A stretch of DNA of 44,116 bases, from contig JAWUVZ010000101.1 in the NCBI GenBank assembly GCA_034112105.1, forward strand, positions 1-44,116, written 5' to 3'. Under the pieces are notes generated by a model that did not search any database, was not told the origin of the DNA, and saw nothing but the letters and a program-made list of their open reading frames with translations. This stretch comes from Glaciecola sp034112105. Lineage in GTDB: Bacteria > Pseudomonadota > Gammaproteobacteria > Enterobacterales > Alteromonadaceae. Shown here in pieces: positions 7,085 to 16,520 of the stretch (the first letter of the stretch is position 1; each line of letters starts with the position of its first letter). A program made the translations under genes and the position numbers.

Positions 7085-9151
7085 ATGAAATATATTAAAA
7101 AGGCACTATTAAGCATTAGCATAGCGATTGCAGTTGGTGCTTGCACACCTGCTAAACAAACAGCAGAAACAGCCTCAGTAGCCGCTGAACAAGAAGTGGT
7201 AATGAAATCTGGCATACTTAACGAGAACATGGACTTGAGCGTTAAACCCGGTGATAACTTTTTCAATTATGTGAATGGTACATGGTTGGAAAAAATAGAA
7301 ATCCCTGCAGATAAAGCCTCTTACGGAAGCTTTGCAATTTTGGCAGATGAAGCACAAGAGCATGTTAAGGCTATTATTGATACAGCATCACAAGGCGACT
7401 ATCCTGTTGGTTCTGATGAGCAGAAAGTAGGCGACATGTATAGTGCATATATGGATATTGAAAATCGCGATAAAATAGGTGTAAAACCATTAAAATCCGA
7501 GTTTGATAAAATTGCTGATATTGCTAGCTACGATCAACTCGTCGAATATTTCGCCTATTCAGTTAAATATGGTTACGGCACACCCGTCAGTTTCTTCCAA
7601 TATGCTGACTTTAAGTCACCCAACGAATATGCACTCTATGCATGGCAAGCTGGTATTGGTTTACCTGACCGTGAGTACTATTTCAAAGAAGACGAAGACG
7701 GCAAGAAGATTCTTGCTGCATACCAAGCCCATATTGAAAAAATGTTTACACTAGCTGGCCTAGCAAATGGTCTTGAAAACGCTGAAATGTTGTTAGCACT
7801 TGAAACTAAAATTGCTCAACAACACATGAAAAAAGAACAGTCCAGAAACTGGGCCGAAAACTATAACAAATTAAGCATGGAAGAATTAAAGGCCCTAATG
7901 CCTAATTTTAACTGGAGTGCGTTCGTAAAAGCGTCTGGTTTTGATATGCCTGACAGTATAATAATCATGCAAAATGACTTCTTAGCTGGCATAGATAAAG
8001 TGATTGCTGAAACCTCACTTGACGATTGGAAGTCATTTTTACAGTGGGGCGTGATTAATTCCTCCGCTGGTTCATTGAACATGGAAATGGATCAAGCCAA
8101 TTTTGATTTCTACAGTACCGTTTTATACGGCGTAGAGGAGCAACGCCCAATGTGGCGCCGCGGAACCGGTTTACTAAATAGCACCTTAGGTGAAGTAATT
8201 GGTAAAGTTTACGTAAAAAAACACTTCCCGCCTGAAGCAAAACAGCGCATGCAAGTCATGGTTGATAATCTTATTTCAGCTTATGAAGTGAGTATTAAAG
8301 AACTGGATTGGATGACAGATGAAACACGTATTCAAGCTCTTGAAAAATTGTCTAAGTTTACTGTAAAAATTGGTTACCCCGATAAATGGAAGGACTATTC
8401 CGCATTGCAAGTATCTGCCAACGACTTGTTCGGTAATTTACGCAATGCTGCAGATGTTACTTACGCTGAAGAATTAGCGAAGCAAGGTAAGCCTGTCGAT
8501 AAAACTGAATGGGGTATGAATCCACAAACGGTAAACGCTTATTACAACCCAACTGCAAATGAAATTGTGTTCCCTGCTGCAATATTACAACCACCTTTCT
8601 TTGATTTAAAAGCCGAGGATGCCGTTAACTACGGTGGTATTGGTGCAGTTATTGGTCACGAAATTGGTCATGGTTTTGATGATTCTGGCAGCACATTTGA
8701 CGGTGACGGTGTGTTACGTAATTGGTGGACTGACGCTGACCGTAAAGAGTTTAAGAATAGAACAGGCAAACTTGTTGACCAATACAATGAATTTGAACCG
8801 TTGGAAGGTGTCTTTGTTAATGGCGAATTTACATTAGGTGAAAATATTGGAGATCTTGGTGGCATAAGCATCGCGCTTAGAGCATACCAAATGTCATTGA
8901 ATGGCGCAGCGTCACCTGAATTAGATGGTTTTACAGGTGAGCAACGTGTTTTCCTTGGATTTGGTCAAGTATGGGCCGGTAAATACCGTGATGAGGCCTT
9001 AAAAAGCCAAATCAATACTGACCCGCACTCTCCTGCTCAATTCCGTGCGAATGGGTCGGTTCGTAACGTGCCCGAGTTCTATACTGCATTTGACGTGATG
9101 CCAACTGATGCGCTTTATCTTCCAGACGAAGAACGTGTGAAAATTTGGTAA
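7085..9151 (+). CDS. M13 family zinc metallopeptidase lipoprotein (PepO/neprilysin-like)
   Basis: The 688-residue product begins with a lipoprotein signal (ISIAIAVGAC; lipobox cysteine near residue 20). An M13_N domain and the catalytic M13 domain follow. The zinc site is complete: HEIGH at residues 525-529 and the third ligand E586 in ENIGDLGG, with D590 also in place. M13 enzymes cleave short peptides; lipidation suggests it acts in the periplasm on the outer membrane. The ribosome-binding site AGGA sits seven bases before the ATG. A strong terminator follows. Confidence 0.95.
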   Translation: MKYIKKALLSISIAIAVGACTPAKQTAETASVAAEQEVVMKSGILNENMDLSVKPGDNFFNYVNGTWLEKIEIPADKASYGSFAILADEAQEHVKAIIDTASQGDYPVGSDEQKVGDMYSAYMDIENRDKIGVKPLKSEFDKIADIASYDQLVEYFAYSVKYGYGTPVSFFQYADFKSPNEYALYAWQAGIGLPDREYYFKEDEDGKKILAAYQAHIEKMFTLAGLANGLENAEMLLALETKIAQQHMKKEQSRNWAENYNKLSMEELKALMPNFNWSAFVKASGFDMPDSIIIMQNDFLAGIDKVIAETSLDDWKSFLQWGVINSSAGSLNMEMDQANFDFYSTVLYGVEEQRPMWRRGTGLLNSTLGEVIGKVYVKKHFPPEAKQRMQVMVDNLISAYEVSIKELDWMTDETRIQALEKLSKFTVKIGYPDKWKDYSALQVSANDLFGNLRNAADVTYAEELAKQGKPVDKTEWGMNPQTVNAYYNPTANEIVFPAAILQPPFFDLKAEDAVNYGGIGAVIGHEIGHGFDDSGSTFDGDGVLRNWWTDADRKEFKNRTGKLVDQYNEFEPLEGVFVNGEFTLGENIGDLGGISIALRAYQMSLNGAASPELDGFTGEQRVFLGFGQVWAGKYRDEALKSQINTDPHSPAQFRANGSVRNVPEFYTAFDVMPTDALYLPDEERVKIW

Positions 9152-9217
9152 TTGCTCACCTATTGATAGTTATTAATTTGCGAACTTTAAAGCCGCAAAC
9201 CTAGTGCTAAAGATACT

Positions 9218-9253
9218 AAAAAGGGGTCTATATAATGTAGGTCCCTTTTTTTT
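9218..9253 (+). terminator. Rho-independent terminator after the M13 peptidase
   Basis: Arms AAAAAGGGGTCTA and TAGGTCCCTTTTT pair over thirteen positions (two G-U) with a seven-base loop, and end in a T8 run. It lies about 70 bases after the stop. Confidence 0.9.
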
Positions 9254-9396
9254 AGTACTTGTTAAATTTTGTATATCAAATAATCGCTGGTTGACAATAA
9301 GTTGTTATATTTCTTAACAATATACTTCATGTGCTCCCTAGTTATATGCAAGGTTATTAATTTAAAAGTAAACGATCGACACCGTTAAAATCAAAC

Positions 9397-9409
9397 GTTA
9401 TATAATAAC
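9397..9409 (+). promoter_or_regulatory. Putative Zur operator overlapping a -10 box
   Basis: GTTATATAATAAC matches 12 of 13 positions of the gammaproteobacterial Zur core GTTATAnTATAAC as I recall it. It contains TATAAT (9401-9406), so a bound repressor would cover the -10 element. It lies four bases before the ATG of a small His/Cys protein and upstream of a ZnuD-like receptor, which fits zinc control. Confidence 0.6.
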
Positions 9410-9413
9410 AGTA

Positions 9414-9713
9414 ATGCAACTATTTACTTCACACCATTTTAGAAAGCACCGATCACTGTTGAAATATTTACTGGTGGTTGTAGTCTTGTTCTCTGTTTTT
9501 GCTCAATGGCATAATTCAGCTCACGCCTTACAAAGTGAGCCTCAATGTCAGTTATGCCTGAGTTCTTTTGAATTTGAGCATTCTTTACCCATTAACGTTA
9601 AATTTTTTGAGACTTTACAAAAATCCTTTACTCCCATCAACTTAGACTACTGCTCTTTTCAATCATTATTAAATACCCACTTTGGTAATAGAGATCCTCC
9701 TCTAGTTATTTGA
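9414..9713 (+). CDS. Small membrane-anchored protein with His and Cys pairs (putative zinc-locus accessory)
   Basis: The product has 99 residues. One hydrophobic segment (about 17-31, LKYLLVVVVLFSVFA) is either an anchor or an uncleaved signal. Just after it comes QWHNSAHAL, with two histidines four apart, then CQLC, a C-x2-C pair. This arrangement could bind a metal in the periplasm, but that is inference. I do not recognise a named family; DUF2946-like proteins have a similar look. It lies between a Zur-like box and a ZnuD-like receptor, probably in one transcript. The ATG is only a few bases from the -10 box, so the mRNA may be nearly leaderless or the real start may lie a little downstream. 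Confidence 0.65.
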   Translation: MQLFTSHHFRKHRSLLKYLLVVVVLFSVFAQWHNSAHALQSEPQCQLCLSSFEFEHSLPINVKFFETLQKSFTPINLDYCSFQSLLNTHFGNRDPPLVI

Positions 9714-9796
9714 AACTCATTCCGTAAAACCCGTTAATGCCGAGTATCTTCTGATAGCTCAGTGAGTTTTGATTTGTAATTTAGAGAAAAAATATA

Positions 9797-11917
9797 ATAA
9801 AAGTAATATATTCTTCGATCGTTCTAGCGGTCTGCGCAGCGCTAACTCCGACTGCAGATGCTGCAGATAAAAAGATCCAAAAAGATGAAAATGATATAGA
9901 AAAAATAGTGATCATGGCATCGCCTTTCCGGCGCACGATACTGGAATCGAGTGTGCCTGTAACAATTCTAAGTGGAGAAGAGTTAGATCAAAATCAGGCC
10001 GCAACTTTGGGTGAAACACTCAAGAACGTGCCAGGGGTGCATAGTTCGTATTTTGGTCCCGTGGCAAGCAGTCCTATTATACGTGGTGTAGACGGTCCTC
10101 GTATTAAGGTCTTACAAAATGGCTTAGGTGCCTCTGATGCATCGCGCGTTGGACCTGATCACCAAGTATCTACCGAAACTTCCACAGCAAGCCAAATTGA
10201 GATCCTTAGAGGACCAGCTACCCTTTTATATGGCAGCGGTGCAATTGGTGGTGTCGTAAATGTGGTTGATAATCGACTGCCAGTGACCCGACAACAAGGC
10301 GTTAGTGGTGAATTTTTTAGCCAATATGACAACGTGGCTGACGCAAAAACGCTATCAACCGACTTGAATGCTGGTGCAGGTGATTTGGTAGTGCATATAG
10401 ATGCGTACAATCGCAGCACTGGCGATTACAAAATTCCGGTACCCGCAAATATAGATGAGCAAGGCGGTAGCAGTAAGTTGTCGAATTCAGCTATGGACGC
10501 AGATGGTTATAATTTAGGTGCAGGCTGGATACAAGATGATACAGTCGTTGCGTTTGCTTATGGCAGAATTAATTCTGAGTACGGCCTACCTGGAGAAGAC
10601 GGCATATTTATAAAGTTAAAACAAGATAGATACCAAGCGATTGTTGACTGGAAGAATTTAGATGGTTTCATAAAGTCAGTACATTGGCAGAATGCCTATA
10701 CAGACTATAAGCATTCCGAAATCGACGGTGTCGAGATTGGTACTACCTTTAAAAACCAAAGCACCGAGTCAAGACTATGGGGTGAACATGCACCAATGTT
10801 TGGATGGAAAGGCGTATTTGGCCTGCATTATAACAATACTGATTTTGAGGCTATTGGTGAAGAAGCTTTCACTCCCCCAACTAAAACAGACAGCCTTGCC
10901 GTATTTGTAATGGAAGAACTGCAAACAGGGGCATTTATATGGCAGTTAGGTTCTCGCATTGAGCAAGTAACCCATGTTGTGAATAATGACTTTTTTGCTG
11001 AACGTGATTCACAACAACCTATTGCATTTGCTGATACCGATTATGTTGCAGTGTCCGGATCCGCGGGTGTCGTTTTTAAAATCGATAGCGACAACACGCT
11101 TGCCTTTAACTACGCTTACTCAGAACGAGCACCGTCTGCTTCTGAATTCTTTTCGTATGGCCCACACATAGGTTCGGGTACTTATGAAATTGGTGGCGGC
11201 TTTGAAATAGTTAACAATAATGAGCAATACATTGTTGTTCAGACCGCAAACGATATGGATAAAGAAGTATCTAATAACGTTGACTTAACTTACCGTTTGA
11301 CTACTGATGATTTGAATGCAAGCTTTAGTGTTTTCTATAATCAAATTGATAATTATATTTTCGAAAATTTTACTGACTTAGTTTTTAGTGATGGCGGCTT
11401 AGTATCATCTCAAGTATTTGCTGACCAAGTTACTAATTTTGGCTAACCTGAAGATGAAGCTGATGGTTTACCTGTTATTGTCTTTGCACAACAAGACGCG
11501 AAACTTTACGGCTATGAAGCTCAAGTCGATTGGCACTTAAACGAGCAGTGGCGTTTAGAAGTCTTTACCGATTACACCCGAGCTAAGTTAGCTTCAGGTA
11601 TCGATGTTCCAAGAATTCCGCCGATGAGATTAGGCTCGTCAGTTCATTTTGAATACGGTAATTGGCATACAGAGATGGAAGTTATTCGAAATAGTAAACA
11701 GAATAAGATAGCGATTAACGAAACTGAGACAGATGGTTATACGCTGGTATCTGCGTCTGCTAATTATTATCTTGACCTAGATAATGTTGATATGACTTTC
11801 TACATAAAAGGCGATAACTTAACAAATCAGGAAGCTCGAGTTCATTCATCTTACTTAAAAAATGAAGCACCATTGTCCAGTCGTTCATTAAGTGTTGGCG
11901 TGCGCGCGCGCTTTTAA
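9797..11917 (+). pseudogene. ZnuD-like TonB-dependent zinc receptor, inactivated
   Basis: Reading one frame through gives about 706 codons: a signal peptide (KVIYSSIVLAVCAALTPTADA), the plug domain (LKNVPGVHSSYFGPVASSP, IIRGVDGPRIKVLQNG, ILRGPATLLYGSGAIGG), a beta-barrel and a C-terminal F. ZnuD-type receptors import zinc across the outer membrane. Two lesions are visible. There is no ATG, GTG or TTG before the signal peptide: position 9797 is ATA, preceded by an AGAGAAAA ribosome-binding site. An in-frame TAA at 11444-11446 also splits the barrel, with homology-like sequence continuing in the same frame to 11917. The longest open part starts at GTG 9908, which lacks the signal peptide. Confidence 0.8.
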
Positions 11918-11932
11918 GCATTTTGGCTATAC

Positions 11933-11962
11933 CAGCGGATACGGAAAAGTGTCCGCTGTTTA
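11933..11962. terminator. Hairpin between convergent genes, probable terminator
   Basis: A 10-bp stem CAGCGGATAC/GTGTCCGCTG (one G-U) encloses a six-base loop just after the receptor stop. A short TTT follows on the plus strand. The minus-strand gene ends inside the same place, so the hairpin may serve both directions. Confidence 0.6.
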
Positions 11963-13054
11963 GATGCGTGCTTGACGCTTAAATACGACGACAACAAATA
12001 TAATGGCAACACCAATAGTTAAACTATAGCTGTGCTCGCCACCTATCAAAAACCCTAATGAGTACGCCGGTGCGCATATCCCTAACACCCAAAGAAAAGT
12101 CGGCTTTGACTTTCCTAACAACAAATATAACGGGAAGACTAGGCTGTAAAAGAACAAAAAGCTTTTATACAGGATTTCTTCGAGCGGTAAATCCCCCCAA
12201 GGGATGGTGGTATCTTTTACGAGGCTCAGTAAGCCGACCATAACCACAGAAAATGCAGCTATTGCACTCGCCAGTAAGGACGGTTTTAGATAGTTCTGTG
12301 TACTTAACTCGCTAGTATGTGCTGCAATAGTAAATGCGATTTGAAGTGCTAAGAAGCCAATCACAGGATAAATAATCGCTGCTGGCACTTCTTGGTTAAA
12401 GAAAATATCACCCAAGTTACCTGCATAATAAAATACAAATACGAGCAAACTCAAAAACAATACACCTAAACCTAATGCAAAGCTCATCTTGGGGTTATTA
12501 CTATCGCGGTATGCACGGTGGAAAGTAATATCTAAATAGGGAGAAAATATAAAGCCTATGGCAAGTGGAAGCAAAGCATGGGGCCAATAGCCCTTTGCGC
12601 TGACATCGACAGGCTGCCAATCAGTCCCCAAGAAACCGATAAATAAACCAATGGACAGAAGGTAAAAAGCCAAAGCCCAATACGTGATGACACTTTTACT
12701 AAGGTAAATAACAAACGCGATAGACAACACAATAGCCAATAACAAGGGTTGACCAATCGTCATGCCAAGCCACGCCACAAAGAACAATTGATAGGCAATA
12801 GTTACATACGAGAAAACCGCAATCGCAAATTTATGCGTACTTTCAAAAACCTGTTGCTGCGCGCGTTGTTTGAAGTAAAACCCCATTGCAATTGCACCGC
12901 CCACATTAAAAATAGTGAAAGCAGCTAATGCGGGCCAGCCATAATCTCGGCCAAGTATTAAAGGAAAAAAACCGCCCAAACACCATAGCCACGAACAGGC
13001 CAGATAGAAAGCGTATTGTAGAGTAGTTGACAAGTTTAAGTACCTACAGGCCAC
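11960..13054 (-). CDS. Polytopic membrane protein of unknown function
   Basis: I do not recognise this 364-residue protein. It is very hydrophobic, with about ten to twelve predicted membrane helices and a short basic tail (FKRQARI). A conserved-looking polar loop, SPYLDITFHRAYRDSN, follows a central helix and may be functional. The frame opens at GTG 13054, overlapping the upstream gene by 19 bases. A TTG at 13033 directly after that gene's stop has a better-placed TAGG and may be the true start. The arrangement implies co-translation with the hotdog-like protein before it. Confidence 0.75.
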   Translation of the reverse strand: MACRYLNLSTTLQYAFYLACSWLWCLGGFFPLILGRDYGWPALAAFTIFNVGGAIAMGFYFKQRAQQQVFESTHKFAIAVFSYVTIAYQLFFVAWLGMTIGQPLLLAIVLSIAFVIYLSKSVITYWALAFYLLSIGLFIGFLGTDWQPVDVSAKGYWPHALLPLAIGFIFSPYLDITFHRAYRDSNNPKMSFALGLGVLFLSLLVFVFYYAGNLGDIFFNQEVPAAIIYPVIGFLALQIAFTIAAHTSELSTQNYLKPSLLASAIAAFSVVMVGLLSLVKDTTIPWGDLPLEEILYKSFLFFYSLVFPLYLLLGKSKPTFLWVLGICAPAYSLGFLIGGEHSYSLTIGVAIIFVVVVFKRQARI

Positions 13055-13533
13055 ATATGGAAACTGATGGTGCCAGCGCCAATGCGTCGGCCAGCTTTGT
13101 TTTTATTGGTTCGAAAGACTTTAATAGTCATCTCTATATTAAATTTACCACCGGCTTTAATTTTCTCCGCTAGTTCATCTAAATCGACAGAGGCTTTGTA
13201 CATAATTGCATCTATGCTTGGTAATAAAAAACGGTAGTTCAAACGGGGGCAAATCATACGATAGTCGCCTTTGGTCAGCATAAACAGATAAGAACCTGCG
13301 GCCAGCTCTGAATTACCTAAAATGGCGCCACCAGACATTGTGCCGTACCAATTCAGGTTCAAGCGTCTTTTGGGCAAGATCGCATAATAATCGTCTTCAA
13401 CGAAATTCATTTTCAAGCCACTTTTAAAAACAAAAGGCATATAAAAGAAGCTGAGCAGTCTGTTAAAAAACCGACTTTTTATCGACAAGCGATTAAAATA
13501 TATTTCTAGCTTTGGTGGTAATGGAAGAGCCAT
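13036..13533 (-). CDS. Hotdog-fold thioesterase-like protein (DUF4442/PaaI-like)
   Basis: The product is 165 residues from the ATG at 13533, which has an AGG six bases upstream. The frame extends 21 codons further to 13596 (a hydrophobic stretch), but that start has no ribosome-binding site. The segment NLNWYGTMSGGAILGNSELAAG resembles the central helix region of DUF4442/PaaI-type hotdog proteins, which often hydrolyse acyl-CoA thioesters. The assignment rests on that one region, so substrate and activity are open. It overlaps the start of the downstream membrane-protein gene. Confidence 0.7.
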   Translation of the reverse strand: MALPLPPKLEIYFNRLSIKSRFFNRLLSFFYMPFVFKSGLKMNFVEDDYYAILPKRRLNLNWYGTMSGGAILGNSELAAGSYLFMLTKGDYRMICPRLNYRFLLPSIDAIMYKASVDLDELAEKIKAGGKFNIEMTIKVFRTNKNKAGRRIGAGTISFHMWPVGT

Positions 13534-13909
13534 AGAGAACCTAAAAAAAATCAAAAATAGTAACGAATAGACCGCACTCATATAACGAGGCGACATCTTA
13601 ACAGCCGTTGGCTAAGATGTTTAGTTATATTCGCATTGACTGCATTTCATCAACCGAGGAGTTGTACTTTGAGTTTTTTGAAACAATAAATTGGTATGCG
13701 CCAACCATCGCTTATTCTGACCCTCGAGCTGCTGTCTATAAGTAAACAAGGAAAGTTGTTCAGTCACTTTAGTCGTTATTGGTTTATCCGATTTAGGGGG
13801 AAATGTGAGGTAATGCTAGCTAAAATTTGTTTCCTGTCGACAATATTGAGGTTTAACGCTATCGCTCCGCCGCGCAATTAAAAAGAGTTGCTGAAATTCA
13901 CAACAAAAA
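13534..13909. other. Intergenic region between divergent genes
   Basis: The region should hold the promoters of the hotdog-like gene and the GGDEF gene. It contains an inverted repeat at 13593-13620. A 61-codon plus-strand frame (13696-13881) has no ribosome-binding site or recognisable sequence. Nothing else is evident. Confidence 0.5.
13593..13620. repeat. 28-bp inverted repeat
   Basis: Arms ACATCTTA and TAAGATGT (8 bp, perfect) flank a 12-base centre that itself contains AGCC-GTT-GGCT. It lies 60 bases upstream of the chosen start of the hotdog-like gene, so it could be an operator or an mRNA hairpin. It has no T tract, so it is unlikely to be a terminator. Confidence 0.55.
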
Positions 13910-16135
13910 ATGATAAAATTAACACGATGTAACATAAGGACAACCAATATTTTATTCACCAGCAACAATTTAGCAGCAGAATCACTCACCATTTCTTATG
14001 ACCCAAAGTTAGTCGTTATTTCTATTCTGATTTCTATAATATCCTCATACAGTGCGTTTGGAATAATTGAACGGGTTAGTTCAACTCCGCGAAAAAGTCT
14101 AAAACTAGCGTGGAATTTATTCGGTGGTGCGGCTATGGCTATTGGTATATGGTCGATGCACTTTATTGGAATGTTAGCGTTACAATTTCCAATACCGGTT
14201 ATGTATGATGTGCCCCTGACCATACTATCTATCATCCCTGTATTTGTCGCTTGCAGTTTGGTCATGTCCTTGATTTCGCTAAAATCTTATAGCAATTATC
14301 GATTATTAATTGGCGGGGTGCTGTTGGCCTCAGGTATTAGTTTTATGCACAGCATTGGTATGGCTGCGATTAGAGTCAATGCTGTGATGATTCATGAGTT
14401 TTTCTTCATTTTTTTATCAATCTTAATTTCTCTAATATTAGCAATAGTAGCTTTAAAAGTACAATATGGAGTTATTCACCGACAACATTACCAATTTATA
14501 AACAAAGGATACATATTTAGCGCGGTAATTATGGGATTAGCTTCCTCTGGAATGCATTACACCGCGATGACAGCGGTTAAGTTTATTCCCAAAACTACAA
14601 ATGAAATTATTGATGGAGTACACCCTGAACACTTAACGTTAATTGTAGCCCTAGCAACATTAATACTATTGACACTAGCGATTCTCATTCCGTATCTATT
14701 AAGGTATAACAGACTAATTGTTACTGTGAGTGAAGATGCGGCTCGTATTCGTGCATTAATGAACGCATCACACGATGCATTGATCCAGATGGATACTAAC
14801 GGGAATATCATTGGTTGGAGTTCTCGAGCACAGGTTACCTTTGGTTGGACAAATAAAGAGGCTATGGGACAAGAATTAGTAAATTTAATCGTTCCACCAC
14901 AATTTCATAATTTATACGAACAACAACTAAGTCAATTTCTTACCACTGAAGAAAGCCCTATTTTGAATAGGGCAATTGAAGTTGAAAGTCTTCATAAAGG
15001 AGGACATAATTTCTTAGCAGAAGTGACTATTTCTGTTATTAATACAGCAAATGGATTCGAATTTAATGCTTTTTGTCGAGACATTAGCCAACGCAAAAAC
15101 GCAGAAAAAAAGTTAATTATTGCTAACGAAGAACTTGCATTTCAGAACGAAGAGAAAGATAAGCGAGCAAATGAATTAATGCTTGCAGCCAGTGTATTCA
15201 CTCACGCACTCGAAGGTATTTTGATCACCGATGCGGCAACAACTATTATCGACGTTAACAACGCATTTACTGAAATCAGCGGTTACGCCCGCCAAGAGCT
15301 TATCGGTCAGAGCACTCGACTTCTTCTCTCAGGCCTTCATCCACCAGAGTTCTATGGCGAAATGAGGCAAACAATTGACTCTACTGCCCACTGGGCTGGA
15401 GAAATAGTTAATCGTCGTAAAACCGGAGAAAGTTATACCTCGAGACTGTCCATCAGTGCTGTGAACAATGCTGCAGGAGAGACTAGTCATTACGTTGCCT
15501 TAATAATTGATATCACTCAGCAAAATGAACATAGAAATCAATTAGAACAAATGGCACACTACGATCCCTTAACCAAGCTACCCAATCGTACCTTACTAGC
15601 CATTCGACTAAACCAGGCTGTCATGAAATGTAAAAGTGATGATTTGGAACTTGCTGTCGCATTTATGGATTTAGATGGCTTTAAACATATAAATGATACC
15701 TATGGTCATGCTGTCGGTGATGAACTACTCATTATTGTATCGCAGAGGATGAAAGGTGTGTTGCGTGAGATCGATACACTTGCCCGTATTGGTGGCGATG
15801 AATTTATCGCAGTAATAACAAATTTGGTTAAAAATGGAGATTATGAGCAAACAATAGAGCGCTTGTTATTTGTCGCTTCAGAACCTATCGAAATTAACCA
15901 ACATATATTGAAGGTATCCGTAAGCATCGGCGTTGCTCTTTACCCCAAAGATGAAGTAGATACAGATTTACTATTACGCCATTGCGACCATGCTATGTAC
16001 TTAGCAAAACAAGCGGGTAAAAATTGTTATCGCTTGTTCGACAGTGCTGACGATGATGGAATTAAGATTAAACACGAAAGCCTAAATGAGGTCAAAGAAG
16101 CATTTGATAATCGTGAATTCGTCTTGCACTATTAA
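13910..16135 (+). CDS. MHYT-PAS-PAS-GGDEF diguanylate cyclase (EAL domain lost)
   Basis: The 741-residue protein starts with a seven-helix MHYT sensor carrying three copies of its motif (MHFIGM, MHSIGM, MHYTAM), thought to bind metal near the outer membrane face. Two PAS domains (about 285-400 and 420-540) and a GGDEF domain follow (NRTLLAIRL, FMDLDGFKHIND, intact GGDEF at residue 628). It should make cyclic-di-GMP. The frame stops at TAA exactly where an EAL domain would begin: the codons after LHY read PKV, so the usual LHYQPKV has CAA changed to TAA. EAL-like codons continue in frame to about 16258. The ATG at 13910 has a weak ribosome-binding site, so the exact start is uncertain. Confidence 0.88.
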   Translation: MIKLTRCNIRTTNILFTSNNLAAESLTISYDPKLVVISILISIISSYSAFGIIERVSSTPRKSLKLAWNLFGGAAMAIGIWSMHFIGMLALQFPIPVMYDVPLTILSIIPVFVACSLVMSLISLKSYSNYRLLIGGVLLASGISFMHSIGMAAIRVNAVMIHEFFFIFLSILISLILAIVALKVQYGVIHRQHYQFINKGYIFSAVIMGLASSGMHYTAMTAVKFIPKTTNEIIDGVHPEHLTLIVALATLILLTLAILIPYLLRYNRLIVTVSEDAARIRALMNASHDALIQMDTNGNIIGWSSRAQVTFGWTNKEAMGQELVNLIVPPQFHNLYEQQLSQFLTTEESPILNRAIEVESLHKGGHNFLAEVTISVINTANGFEFNAFCRDISQRKNAEKKLIIANEELAFQNEEKDKRANELMLAASVFTHALEGILITDAATTIIDVNNAFTEISGYARQELIGQSTRLLLSGLHPPEFYGEMRQTIDSTAHWAGEIVNRRKTGESYTSRLSISAVNNAAGETSHYVALIIDITQQNEHRNQLEQMAHYDPLTKLPNRTLLAIRLNQAVMKCKSDDLELAVAFMDLDGFKHINDTYGHAVGDELLIIVSQRMKGVLREIDTLARIGGDEFIAVITNLVKNGDYEQTIERLLFVASEPIEINQHILKVSVSIGVALYPKDEVDTDLLLRHCDHAMYLAKQAGKNCYRLFDSADDDGIKIKHESLNEVKEAFDNREFVLHY

Positions 16136-16443
16136 CCCAAAGTAAATATGTCGACAGGCGAAGTCCTCGGCACAGAAGTCCTGACCCGCTGGAAACACCA
16201 GGAACGTGGTATAGTCCAATCAGCCGATTTTTTACCTATGATAGAAAACCACTCCATTAGTCTGAATATGCCAATCACAAGACAAATAGCGCCACCAATT
16301 AAACCTAACCAAGCTTCAATGGGGGTGTCTCCGCTAAAAGTGCGCTCAACTTGTGAACCCGCAGAGTTGTAAACATCGTACCCCCACGAACATAACGCAG
16401 TTCCTAATATAATCAAGATGATGCCAAGCAGTTTATTATTCAT
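16132..16443 (-). CDS. DUF3185 family small membrane protein with a foreign C-terminal tail
   Basis: The product is 103 residues. The first 63 look like a complete DUF3185 protein: an N-terminal helix (LLGIILIILGTALCSWGYDV), a polar loop with RTFSGDTP, and a second helix (AWLGLIGGAICLVIGIFRL). Its function is unknown. The last 40 residues (from about EWFSII) are antisense to the EAL remnant of the GGDEF gene. The natural stop was therefore probably lost at the junction near 16258, and the tail is out-of-context sequence. Confidence 0.75.
   Translation of the reverse strand: MNNKLLGIILIILGTALCSWGYDVYNSAGSQVERTFSGDTPIEAWLGLIGGAICLVIGIFRLMEWFSIIGKKSADWTIPRSWCFQRVRTSVPRTSPVDIFTLG
16136..16258 (+). 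pseudogene. Remnant of the EAL domain N-terminus
   Basis: In frame after the TAA come codons for PKVNMSTGEVLGTEVLTRWK and later FLPMIENHSI, the usual opening of an EAL phosphodiesterase domain, whose active site would begin at E-x-L (here ETEVL-like, TEV in place of EAL). The match ends at about 16258, where the sequence becomes the reverse complement of a DUF3185 gene. About 200 residues of the domain are missing. Confidence 0.85.
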
Positions 16444-16520
16444 TATAATCTCGTTTTATTATTCTCTAAATTTATTAGACCAAGTCAGAACAATCTACAA
16501 TAGCGACAAGTTATGCTGAC

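Noticed and set aside
9302..9320. TTGTTA/TAACAA inverted repeat upstream of the zinc locus
   Set aside because: The arms are only six AT-rich bases and the Zur core is not matched; the box at 9397-9409 is much better.
9713..9769. AAACTCA/TGAGTTT pair flanking the small gene's stop
   Set aside because: A 43-base loop and short AT-rich arms make it a poor terminator.
13696..13881. 61-codon plus-strand frame in the intergenic gap
   Set aside because: It has no ribosome-binding site and an unstructured composition.
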